From WLMZ01 sp037140375 (GTDB taxonomy: Bacteria > Actinomycetota > Acidimicrobiia > Acidimicrobiales > Ilumatobacteraceae): a DNA stretch of 64,000 nucleotides. The stretch spans positions 1 to 64,000 of the forward strand of contig JBAXER010000003.1 in NCBI GenBank assembly GCA_037140375.1, given 5' to 3'. The position numbers and the translations under genes are program-made. The notes beneath the pieces were generated by a model, which saw nothing but the letters and a program-made list of their open reading frames with translations, was not told the DNA's origin and ran no database searches. This document shows positions 51,017 to 58,847 of the stretch, piece after piece. The stretch's first letter is position 1. Every line of letters starts with the position of its first letter.

Positions 51017-52761
51017 CGCAGGAACTCCTTGCGAGCCATTTGTGAGGGGGGAAGCAGCAGATCGTCGTTGCCGAAGCCTGCGGGAACCATCGGGAACACC
51101 TTCTCTGAAGCGGCAACGCGGAAGTCGACCACAACGGGGCGGTCATCGATGCTGTTCGCTTTATCGATGGCCGGCTGCACTTCTTCTGGCGAATCGACGC
51201 GGATGCCAACGCAACCCATTGCCTCTGCCCACTTCACAAAGTCGGGGGTATCGGGCGACAGGTAGACCTCGCTGTAGCGCTCTTCGTAGAACATCTCTTG
51301 CCACTGGCGAACCATGCCGAGGTAGCTGTTGTTCAAGATGGCGACCTTCACGGGGATGCGCTCGGTGCTGGCGGTGACGAGCTCTTGGGCTGTCATCTGG
51401 AAGCAACCGTCGCCATCGATGGCCCACACGGTGGCGTCGGGACGACCGACCTTGGCGCCGATAGCCGCAGGAACGCTGAAGCCCATCGTGCCGAGACCGC
51501 CCGAGTTGACCCATGTGTACGGCTGATCGAAACGCCAGTACTGCGACGACCACATCTGGTGCTGGCCAACTCCGCTGACCAAAATGGTGTCGGGCGGCGC
51601 ACTATCGCGCAGGGCCTCGAGGCAGAACTGCGGCTTGAGTGCCTCGCCTGGCTCGCTTGGCTCGTACGACAACGGGAACTGCTCGCGCCAGCCGCTGATG
51701 CGGCTCTTCCACACGGCAGTGTCGGCCTGGGTTGATCCGGTGGCCAACAGCTCGCGAATTGCCTTCACGATTTCTTCGATGACCAAACGGCAATCGCCAA
51801 CGATTGGAACATCGGGGCGACGAACCTTGCCCTGTTCGGCTGGGTCGATGTCGACGTGGATGATCTTGGCCTGCTGAGCGAACGACGACACTTTGCCGGT
51901 GATGCGATCGTCGAAACGGGCACCTAAGGCCACCAGCAGATCGCTCTGCTGCATTGCCGTGATGGCAGTGGCATTGCCGTGCATGCCAGGCATACCGAGG
52001 CACAACGGGTGGCTATCGGGGAAGGCACCGCGGGCCATGAGGGTGGTGACCACGTGGATGTTGGTGAGCTCAGCAAGCTCGACCAACGCCTCAGCAGCAC
52101 GAGCCTTGAGCACACCGCCGCCCACGTACAAGATGGGGCGCTCTGACTCGAGAATGAGCTTGGCGGCCTCCTTGATCATCCGTGGATGACCCTTCATCGT
52201 GGGGCGATAGCCGGGAAGGCTGTCGATGACCTCAGCGTCAGTTGGCCAGTGCCACTCCATGCTGTTTTGCAGCACGTCCTTAGGAATGTCGATGAGCGTC
52301 GGGCCCGGGCGACCAGTAGTGGCGATATGGAACGCCTGACGAATGGCGAGCGGAAGATCTTGGGCGCTCATCACCAACTCGTTGTGCTTGGTGACGCTGC
52401 GGGTGATGCCCACGGTGTCGCACTCTTGGAAGGCGTCGGTGCCGATAGCCGAGGTCGGAACCTGACCGGTGATGCACACCATTGGGATCGAGTCCATATA
52501 CGCGTCGCACAACGGCGTGACCATGTTCGTGGCGGCCGGGCCACTGGTGACCATGGCGACGCCCGGACGGCCGGTCACGTGTGCGTAGCCCTCGGCCATG
52601 TGGCCGGCGCCTTGCTCGTGACGCACGAGAATGTGGCGAATGCTGCTGTCGAGCAACGGATCGTAGGCGGGCAAGATGCACCCGCCTGGAAGTCCGAACA
52701 TGACTTCGGTGCCTTCCATTTCCAATGCTTTGATGAGGGCCTGCGCCCCGGTCATCTTCAC
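51013..52761 (-). CDS. ilvB: Acetolactate synthase large subunit
   Basis: A ThDP- and FAD-dependent enzyme of 582 residues that condenses pyruvate to acetolactate. It shows VMFGLPGGCILPAYD, the catalytic-Glu region RHEQGAGHMAEGYA, TSGPAATNMVTPL, and the ThDP motif AIDGDGCFQMTAQEL with NNSYLGMVRQWQ. First structural gene behind the leader-peptide attenuator. Confidence 0.97.
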   Translation of the reverse strand: MKMTGAQALIKALEMEGTEVMFGLPGGCILPAYDPLLDSSIRHILVRHEQGAGHMAEGYAHVTGRPGVAMVTSGPAATNMVTPLCDAYMDSIPMVCITGQVPTSAIGTDAFQECDTVGITRSVTKHNELVMSAQDLPLAIRQAFHIATTGRPGPTLIDIPKDVLQNSMEWHWPTDAEVIDSLPGYRPTMKGHPRMIKEAAKLILESERPILYVGGGVLKARAAEALVELAELTNIHVVTTLMARGAFPDSHPLCLGMPGMHGNATAITAMQQSDLLVALGARFDDRITGKVSSFAQQAKIIHVDIDPAEQGKVRRPDVPIVGDCRLVIEEIVKAIRELLATGSTQADTAVWKSRISGWREQFPLSYEPSEPGEALKPQFCLEALRDSAPPDTILVSGVGQHQMWSSQYWRFDQPYTWVNSGGLGTMGFSVPAAIGAKVGRPDATVWAIDGDGCFQMTAQELVTASTERIPVKVAILNNSYLGMVRQWQEMFYEERYSEVYLSPDTPDFVKWAEAMGCVGIRVDSPEEVQPAIDKANSIDDRPVVVDFRVAASEKVFPMVPAGFGNDDLLLPPSQMARKEFLR

Positions 52762-52820
52762 GTGTTACTCCTCTTGGATTGCTCGGACTTCTTGTGTGCT
52801 CATCGTGCAAAAACTGGGCC

Positions 52821-52851
52821 GAAAAACAAAACAACCTCCCGGTTGGGAGGT
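52821..52851 (-). terminator. ilvB attenuator terminator
   Basis: A 7-bp stem (52834-52840 with 52845-52851, arm ACCTCCC on minus) and a 4-base loop is followed leftward by TGTTTTGTTTTT. It lies between the leader peptide and ilvB. A second 7-bp hairpin (52855-52861 with 52878-52884) sits just upstream and touches the leader stop codon. Confidence 0.85.
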
Positions 52852-52883
52852 CGTGCGGCACAGACGGCGTGTAGCCGGTGCCG

Positions 52884-52922
52884 CTAGGTGAGTACTACGA
52901 GAACTGTTGTGCTGCGTGTCAC
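52884..52922 (-). CDS. ilv leader peptide
   Basis: A 12-codon frame starting with GTG at 52922 reads MTRSTTVLVVLT and stops with TAG at 52884. Five of its last six codons are Val-Leu-Val-Val-Leu, the end products of the pathway. Stalling here under valine or leucine shortage would shift folding away from the terminator downstream. No clear ribosome site precedes it; it may be leaderless. Confidence 0.8.
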   Translation of the reverse strand: MTRSTTVLVVLT

Positions 52923-52952
52923 GGGAGGGATTCTGCCATGAAAACACGCCGA

Positions 52953-52982
52953 ATAGCAACAGTTCGCAGTCATTCTTGACAA
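52953..52982 (-). promoter_or_regulatory. Possible ilvBNC promoter
   Basis: On the minus strand TTGTCA (52982-52977) and TGCTAT (52958-52953) are spaced by 18 bp and lie just ahead of the leader peptide. The spacing fits a housekeeping-sigma promoter; the -10 is a weak match. Confidence 0.4.
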
Positions 52983-53010
52983 ATCACCCGCCTCCGCTTG
53001 AGGAACAAGG

Positions 53011-54849
53011 TCACCAGGTGTCGATGTTGGCTCGCTTTTTGGGTCGAGCCGACCACGTGGGCACCGGTGCCGTTGAGCGCAGCAACGTGGCCAACCAACG
53101 ACGGGTGTCGGCTGGATCGATGACATCGTCGATCTCGAAATGCGACGCAGCGTTCAGCGCTTTGCCGTGTTGGTACATGCGGTCGACCATCTGTTGGAAC
53201 ATCGCTTCGCGCTCAACCGGATCGGTGATCGCTTCGAGTTCGTTGCGATAGCCGAGGCGAACCGCACCCTCAAGACCCATGCCACCGAACTCGCCCGACG
53301 GCCAAGCAAGCGTGGCCAGCGGGGCCTTGGTGCTGCCACCCATCATCGCTTGTGCGCCGAGGCCATAGGCCTTGCGCGTGACCACGGTGATGTACGGCAC
53401 TGTGATGTTGGCGCCGGTGACAAACAGGCGACTGCAGTGACGCACCAACGCGGTGGCCTCAACCTCGGGCCCAACCATCATTCCAGGCGTGTCGCACAAC
53501 GAGATGATGGGAATGTCGAACGCATCGCACAGCTGCATGAAGCGCGCGGCCTTATCGGCGCCGTCGCTATCGATGGCGCCCGCAAGGTGATTGGGATTGT
53601 TGCCAATGACGCCAACGGCAATGCCCTCGATGCGGGCGAGCGCCGTGATCATTCCGAGGCCGAAGTCGCGGCGAAGCTCGAGCACCGAGCCCGTATCGAA
53701 CAACGCATCGAGAACGGCGCGAACGTCGTAGCCGCGCTTGCGATCTTCGGGGATCACGTGACGAAGGAGCCGTTGATCGGCGTGTTCCCATGTGGCAAGT
53801 GGGCCCTGGAAGTACGAGAGGTACTGCTTGGCGACCTGCACGGCTTCGGCTTCGTCGCGCACAACAATGTCGACCACGCCGTTGGCGCGCTGCACCTCAA
53901 TCGGGCCGATCTGCTTGGGCTCGAAGGTGCCGAGACCACCACCTTCGATCATTGCTGGGCCACCCATGCCGATGTTCGAGTCTTCGGTGGCGATGACCAC
54001 ATCGCAACAGCCCAAAATCGCCGCGTTGCCTGCGAAGCAGTATCCGGCGTTCACGCCTACCAACGGCACCGAACCGCTGAGCTGCGCGAACCATAAGAAC
54101 GCCAGGCAATCGAGACCGCTGACCCCTACCCCATCGGTGTCTCCGGGTCGGCCGCCGCCACCCTCGGTGAAGAACACCACCGGTAAGCGCAGTTGCTCGG
54201 CGAGTTCGAAGAGTCGATCCTTCTTGCGATGGTTCTGTTGCCCCTGCGTGCCGGCGAGCACGGTGTAGTCGTATGACATCGCGACCACCTGCGCTGCATG
54301 GCCCGTGAAGTCGCGACCGTTGACGGTGCCGATGCCACCAATCATTCCGTCGGCCGGTGTACGCGCAATCAAGTCGTCGATGCTGCGCCGACGACGCTGG
54401 GCGGCGATGACCACTGGGCCATATTCGACAAAGCTGGCGTCATCGACAAGGTCAGCAACGTTTTCGCGAGCAGTGCGGCGGCCAACCGAACGACGTCGCT
54501 GCACGGCATCGGGCCGCGCTGCATCGAAGCCGACATCGTGGCGCGCAAGCACCTCGGCGAGATCGGCTCGAACGTGGGCGAGGTCTACAACTGCCTCGGT
54601 GACATCGACACCGGCGGAGACCTCGACACGATCAACGACCAGCAAGCGTTGGCCAGCGAGCACGGTTTCGCCCTCGATGACAAGCACCTCACGAACCACG
54701 CCGCTCTCGGTCATCTTCACGTCGTGGAGCATCTTCATGCTCTCGAGCAATACCACCGTTTGGCCAACACGAACCGTGTCTCCGGCTTTGACAGACACCG
54801 CAACTGCAGTGCCCTGCATCGGCGATTCGACGTTCAGTTGGTCCCCCAT
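53011..54849 (-). CDS. Acyl-CoA carboxylase: biotin carrier and carboxyltransferase fused
   Basis: A 612-residue protein. Residues 1-72 are a biotinyl domain with the biotinylation motif ESMKM (Lys39). From about residue 95 on it is a carboxyltransferase of the propionyl-CoA carboxylase beta type: FFTEGGGGRPGDTDG, GVNAGYCFAGNAA, FDIPIISLCDTPGMMVG and TVPYITVVTRKAYGLGAQAMMGG. The biotin domain is normally at the end of the separate alpha subunit, so this N-terminal fusion is unusual. No biotin carboxylase gene lies in the window. The substrate is not predictable. Confidence 0.88.
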   Translation of the reverse strand: MGDQLNVESPMQGTAVAVSVKAGDTVRVGQTVVLLESMKMLHDVKMTESGVVREVLVIEGETVLAGQRLLVVDRVEVSAGVDVTEAVVDLAHVRADLAEVLARHDVGFDAARPDAVQRRRSVGRRTARENVADLVDDASFVEYGPVVIAAQRRRRSIDDLIARTPADGMIGGIGTVNGRDFTGHAAQVVAMSYDYTVLAGTQGQQNHRKKDRLFELAEQLRLPVVFFTEGGGGRPGDTDGVGVSGLDCLAFLWFAQLSGSVPLVGVNAGYCFAGNAAILGCCDVVIATEDSNIGMGGPAMIEGGGLGTFEPKQIGPIEVQRANGVVDIVVRDEAEAVQVAKQYLSYFQGPLATWEHADQRLLRHVIPEDRKRGYDVRAVLDALFDTGSVLELRRDFGLGMITALARIEGIAVGVIGNNPNHLAGAIDSDGADKAARFMQLCDAFDIPIISLCDTPGMMVGPEVEATALVRHCSRLFVTGANITVPYITVVTRKAYGLGAQAMMGGSTKAPLATLAWPSGEFGGMGLEGAVRLGYRNELEAITDPVEREAMFQQMVDRMYQHGKALNAASHFEIDDVIDPADTRRWLATLLRSTAPVPTWSARPKKRANIDTW

Positions 54850-55049
54850 CTCGCCAGTGTGTCACGCCGCGCGGCGCATCAACGTCACGCGCTACGGCGA
54901 CCACATCACCGCCAAAGACCCCTTCTCGGCATCACCACCTGCGGAGCGGCCGAACTCTCAATTCTCGCCGCGCGGGTTGGGGCACTAGGCTGACGCACCT
55001 AACGGTTTTGGTCGCGCTCTACGGCTGCGATCTCAGGAGGAAACACCAC

Positions 55050-56381
55050 ATGACCACGCCCCCTTCACCAACAGTCGCACCCGCAACGGGGCTCCTCGGT
55101 GTACTTACGGTCGGCCTCGGCGCCGTCGCCACGACGCTGATTGCCGGTGTCGAACTGGTCAAGCGAGGCCAGGGCCTGCCCGTTGGCTCAATGACTCAGA
55201 TGGGAACTATCCGCCTCGGTAAGCGCACCGAAGACCGCAGCCCACTCATCAAAGACTTCCTGCCATTGGCCCGCCTCGAAGACATCGTGTGGGGCGCATG
55301 GGATGTCTTCCCAGACGACGCATACGTTGCTGCATCACGCGCCGGCGTGCTCGAGGGTGGCAAGCACATCGAGTCAGTTGCCGACGCACTGCGCGACATT
55401 CGCCCCATGTCGGCTGCGTTCGAGCGCAAGTACGCACGCAACCTCGACGGCGAGCACACCAAAGGCGACATCGGCAAGCGCGCCATGCTCAACGCAATCC
55501 GCGAAGACATCAACACCTTCCGCGATGAGAAGAAGGTCGATCGTCTCGTGATGATCTGGTGTGCAAGCACCGAGATCTTCATCGAGCCAGGTCCAGCGCA
55601 CATGAACCTCGAAGCGTTCGAGGCCGCCATCGATGCCAACGATCCAACCATCGCCCCATCGATGCTCTACGCATACGCAGCCATCCTCGAAAACGTTCCG
55701 TTCGCCAACGGCGCCCCGAACTTGGCCGTCGACACACCGGTGCTGCGCCAGCTCGCCACCGAGCGCAACGTGCCCATCAGCGGTAAAGACTTCAAGACCG
55801 GTCAGACCCTGATGAAGACCGTGCTTGCCCCCATGCTCAAGGCCCGCCAGTTGGGCCTCGCCGGTTGGTACAGCACCAACATCTTGGGTAACCGCGACGG
55901 CGAAGTGCTCGACGCTCCTGAGAACTTCAAGACCAAAGAAGAGTCAAAGCTCGGCGTGCTCGAAGACATCCTCGAGCCTGCGAAGAACCCCGACCTGTAC
56001 GGCAACGTGTTCCACAAGGTGAGCATCAACTACTACCCACCTCGCGGCGACAACAAAGAGGGCTGGGACAACATCGACATCTTCGGTTGGCTCGGCTACC
56101 CAATGCAGATCAAGGTCGACTTCCTCTGCCGCGACAGCATCCTTGCTGCGCCACTCGCACTTGACCTCGTGTTGTACAGCGACTTGGCTCAGCGCGCCGG
56201 CCTCGGCGGCATCCAAGAGTGGCTCAGCTTCTACTACAAGAGCCCACAGGTTGCGCCTGGCTTGTACCCCGAGCACGACCTGTTCATTCAGCTCACCAAG
56301 CTCAAGAACACCTTGCGGTGGATCATGGGCGAAGAGCAGATCACCCACCTCGGTCGCGAGTACTACGACGAAGTCGAATGA
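55050..56381 (+). CDS. ino1: Inositol-3-phosphate synthase
   Basis: Cyclises glucose 6-phosphate to inositol phosphate, needed for mycothiol and phosphatidylinositol. The 443-residue protein carries GLGAVATTLIAGVE, WCASTEIFIEP, SGKDFKTGQTLMKTVLAP, NILGNRDGEVL and DSILAAPLALDLV, all of the actinobacterial/archaeal MIPS type. A perfect AGGAGG precedes the ATG at 55050 by 9 bp. It stands alone, divergent from the carboxyltransferase gene. Confidence 0.95.
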   Translation: MTTPPSPTVAPATGLLGVLTVGLGAVATTLIAGVELVKRGQGLPVGSMTQMGTIRLGKRTEDRSPLIKDFLPLARLEDIVWGAWDVFPDDAYVAASRAGVLEGGKHIESVADALRDIRPMSAAFERKYARNLDGEHTKGDIGKRAMLNAIREDINTFRDEKKVDRLVMIWCASTEIFIEPGPAHMNLEAFEAAIDANDPTIAPSMLYAYAAILENVPFANGAPNLAVDTPVLRQLATERNVPISGKDFKTGQTLMKTVLAPMLKARQLGLAGWYSTNILGNRDGEVLDAPENFKTKEESKLGVLEDILEPAKNPDLYGNVFHKVSINYYPPRGDNKEGWDNIDIFGWLGYPMQIKVDFLCRDSILAAPLALDLVLYSDLAQRAGLGGIQEWLSFYYKSPQVAPGLYPEHDLFIQLTKLKNTLRWIMGEEQITHLGREYYDEVE

Positions 56382-56386
56382 TTCGT

Positions 56387-56415
56387 GCGGGTCACGGCTT
56401 CGGCGTGTGACCCGC
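56387..56415. terminator. Hairpin between convergent ino1 and dehydratase genes
   Basis: A perfect 9-bp stem (56387-56395, GCGGGTCAC, with 56407-56415) lies 5 bp after the ino1 stop and overlaps the stop of the convergent gene. T-runs are lacking, so activity as a terminator is inferred from position. Confidence 0.5.
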
Positions 56416-57378
56416 CAGAATCGTTGCTAACAGCGACGCATCCAGATTGCCGCCGGTCAGCGTGACGCCTATGCGTCGACCCTGCTGTTGGTGGCGCTCA
56501 GCAAGCAATCCGGCAAGTGACACCCCACCCGCTGGCTCAGCGATGTTGTGCGTGGTCGAATACATCAATCGCAACGCGTCGGCGCAAAGGTCTTCGCTCA
56601 CTGTGATCACGCGCGCCGCGCCCTTGCAGATGATCTCGATAGCCGCCGGATCTGGCACGCGGCACGCAACGCCGTCGATGAATGTGTCGGCCGTGTCGGT
56701 GCTTACTGCATGACCTGCAGCAAACGACAGCGCAGTAGCTGCCGCATTCTCGGCGACTACGCCAACGATTTCGGTTCGTAAGCCGAGCAGGTCGCGCACC
56801 GCAATGTGCGCGCAGATGCCTGACCCAAGACCAACCGGCACATACACCGTGTCGAGTTCGGGAGTGCCCGCCAAGAACTCTCGGGCGTATGTAGCAACGC
56901 CGATCACAAGGTCGGGGTGATACGAGGGCACCATGTGTAGACCCTGCGAATCGGCGAGCTGCATCGCGTATTCGCGCGCCGCTTGAAAGTCGTGGCCGTG
57001 CTCAATCAGCGTGGCGCCAAAGGCGCGCATCGCTGCGTTCTTATCGGGGCTGTTACCGAACGGCACGACGATGGTTACCTCGAGCCCAAAGGCCCGACCG
57101 GCGAAGGCAAGACTTTGCCCGTGGTTACCACGCGTGGCGCTGACGAGACCCGAGGGGTTGGCGTTCTCGCGCACGTAACGATCGGCAAAGACCAAACCAC
57201 CGCGAACCTTGAACGCGCCCGTGGGCGTGTGGTTCTCGTGCTTCACCCACACTTCGGCACCGACCGCGTTGGCCAGCATGGGCCACGCGAACTGCGGAGT
57301 TGGGGGCACGTATCGACCCACGAGCTGCGCTGCGGAATCGAGTTGTTCAAGCGTGAACGGTGCTGCCATGGCGGTCAC
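56392..57378 (-). CDS. PLP-dependent threonine/serine dehydratase-like enzyme
   Basis: A 328-residue beta-family PLP enzyme. PLP Lys57 lies in HENHTPTGAFKVRGG, followed by SATRGNHGQSLAFAG (phosphate loop) and VPVGLGSGICAH. There is no C-terminal ACT domain, so it is of the catabolic or short biosynthetic type; supplying 2-oxobutyrate for isoleucine is possible given ilv genes in the window. The start is GTG at 57378, overlapping the upstream stop (GTGA), or the ATG at 57369. Confidence 0.85.
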   Translation of the reverse strand: MTAMAAPFTLEQLDSAAQLVGRYVPPTPQFAWPMLANAVGAEVWVKHENHTPTGAFKVRGGLVFADRYVRENANPSGLVSATRGNHGQSLAFAGRAFGLEVTIVVPFGNSPDKNAAMRAFGATLIEHGHDFQAAREYAMQLADSQGLHMVPSYHPDLVIGVATYAREFLAGTPELDTVYVPVGLGSGICAHIAVRDLLGLRTEIVGVVAENAAATALSFAAGHAVSTDTADTFIDGVACRVPDPAAIEIICKGAARVITVSEDLCADALRLMYSTTHNIAEPAGGVSLAGLLAERHQQQGRRIGVTLTGGNLDASLLATILAGHTPKP

Positions 57379-57932
57379 TGTGACCCACCAGAAGCGTCTG
57401 TGACCACGCGCGACACACGTTGGTCGTGCGCCTCACCCGGTACGGCCGGCACAATCTGTTCGTCGAAACACACGCCGAGAGTGATGCAGTCGGGTCGCAG
57501 CAGCGGCAGGTAGCGGTCGTAGTAGCCGCCGCCCTGACCAAGGCGTTGCCCATCGCGTGTGAACGCTAGGCCGGGCACAATCACGAGGTCGATGATCTGC
57601 GCATCGGTTGGCGCACCGACAGGCGATGGGATGCCGTATGCGCCCACCTCAAGTGTTGTGTCTTGGTCGCATCGAACCGCAACTATCACCTCGCCCTCAA
57701 CACGCGGAACATGCACAACGGCACCCAGTTTGCCGAGCATGTGCAGCAGCAAGGTGGTATCCGGCTCACTTGCGACGCCCACAAAGGCCAGCACATGCAG
57801 GCCGGCGAATCGTGACGCCGGTAACGACGCAACAACGGCGTCCCACAATCGCTGCGTGCGCGCTTCACGCTCGGGCACGGCGGCACGGACGCGGCGCATC
57901 GCTGATCGCAAATCTCGCTTGGCATCGCTCAT
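57375..57932 (-). CDS. 5-formyltetrahydrofolate cyclo-ligase
   Basis: Returns 5-formyl-THF to the folate pool using ATP. The 185-residue protein starts at the ATG at 57932 (MSDAKRDLRSAMRRVR). Marks are GIPSPVGAP, LVIVPGLAFTRDGQRLGQG and GGGYYDRYLPLL, the family fingerprint. Frame open to 57950. Its stop overlaps the dehydratase start. Confidence 0.93.
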   Translation of the reverse strand: MSDAKRDLRSAMRRVRAAVPEREARTQRLWDAVVASLPASRFAGLHVLAFVGVASEPDTTLLLHMLGKLGAVVHVPRVEGEVIVAVRCDQDTTLEVGAYGIPSPVGAPTDAQIIDLVIVPGLAFTRDGQRLGQGGGYYDRYLPLLRPDCITLGVCFDEQIVPAVPGEAHDQRVSRVVTDASGGSQ

Positions 57933-57967
57933 AGTTCTCCACCTTGGCACCGCTACAGTCGCGTTTG

Positions 57968-58471
57968 ATGTCTATCTCACCAGAAGAGTTCGATTCCGCC
58001 CGTTATCGCCAGGTGCTGGGGCACTTCCCCACTGGTGTCACCATCGTTACCGCGATGGTCGGCGACCAGCCCGCTGGGTTCACCATTGGTTCATTCACAT
58101 CCGTCTCGCTTGAGCCCCCGCTCGTTGGCTTCCTGCCGCAAACCAACAGCGAGACATGGGCCGCGATGGCACCGGGCGGCAAGTTTTGCGTCAACGTTCT
58201 CGGCACCGATCAGGGCGACGATTGCTGGCGCTTCGCGAAGAAGGGCATCGACGATCGTTTCGACGGCGTTGCGTGGCACCCCAGCGCTTCCGGCTCGCCC
58301 ATCCTCGACCGCTCCATTGCTTGGATCGATTGCGCCATCGACTCGGTTCACGAACTCGGCGACCACTACTTCGTCGTTGGGCGAGTCACCTCAATGAGCC
58401 ACAGCGATGATGAGCCTGAGCCATTGCTGTTCTTCAAGGGCAAGCTCGGCGTCTTCCAGTTGCTGCCATGA
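57968..58471 (+). CDS. Flavin reductase-like protein
   Basis: A 167-residue FMN-binding split-barrel protein of the flavin reductase (HpaC/RutF-like) family: LGHFPTGVTIVTAMVGDQPAGF, FTSVSLEPPLVGFLPQ, FCVNVLGTDQ and a closing GDHYFVVGRV. It would supply reduced flavin to a monooxygenase. Its stop overlaps the following gene (ATGA). Confidence 0.88.
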   Translation: MSISPEEFDSARYRQVLGHFPTGVTIVTAMVGDQPAGFTIGSFTSVSLEPPLVGFLPQTNSETWAAMAPGGKFCVNVLGTDQGDDCWRFAKKGIDDRFDGVAWHPSASGSPILDRSIAWIDCAIDSVHELGDHYFVVGRVTSMSHSDDEPEPLLFFKGKLGVFQLLP

Positions 58472-58836
58472 TCACCAAGCGTGCGCAACTTGCACTCGCT
58501 GCCGATCTCGTTGCCGTCATTGCGTTCGTCGCTATCGGCCGCCGCAGTCATAACGAACCCGGCAATGTGCTCGTGGGTGTTGCCAAAGTGGCGGCACCGT
58601 TTTTGATTGCAGTCATTGTGGGCTGGCTCATCAGCCGGGCATGGCGCAACCCGCTCAGCAACGTCACCGGCGCAATCGTGTGGCTCACCACTGTGATTGT
58701 CGGGCTACTGCTGCGCCGCTTTGCGTTCGACCGCGGCACGGCCACAGCGTTCGTGATTGTGACCACCGCAACGGTGGCCGTGTTCATCCTTGGGTGGCGC
58801 GGCATCGCACGGTGGCGACTCGCAACGAGCGAGTAG
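58468..58836 (+). CDS. DUF3054-family membrane protein
   Basis: A 122-residue protein with four membrane helices and the DUF3054 marks LAADLVAVIAFVAIGRRSHNE near the start (in helix 1) and ISRAWRNPL between helices 2 and 3. This actinobacterial family has no known function. Translationally coupled to the flavin reductase (ATGA overlap). Confidence 0.8.
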   Translation: MITKRAQLALAADLVAVIAFVAIGRRSHNEPGNVLVGVAKVAAPFLIAVIVGWLISRAWRNPLSNVTGAIVWLTTVIVGLLLRRFAFDRGTATAFVIVTTATVAVFILGWRGIARWRLATSE

Positions 58837-58847
58837 CCACCCCGCGA

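Noticed and set aside
52765..52959. 64-codon minus frame over the ilv leader
   Set aside because: It reads through the attenuator hairpins; the short Val/Leu peptide fits better.
53140..54096. 318-codon plus frame antisense to the carboxyltransferase
   Set aside because: Shadow of a high-GC gene; no start signal or motif.
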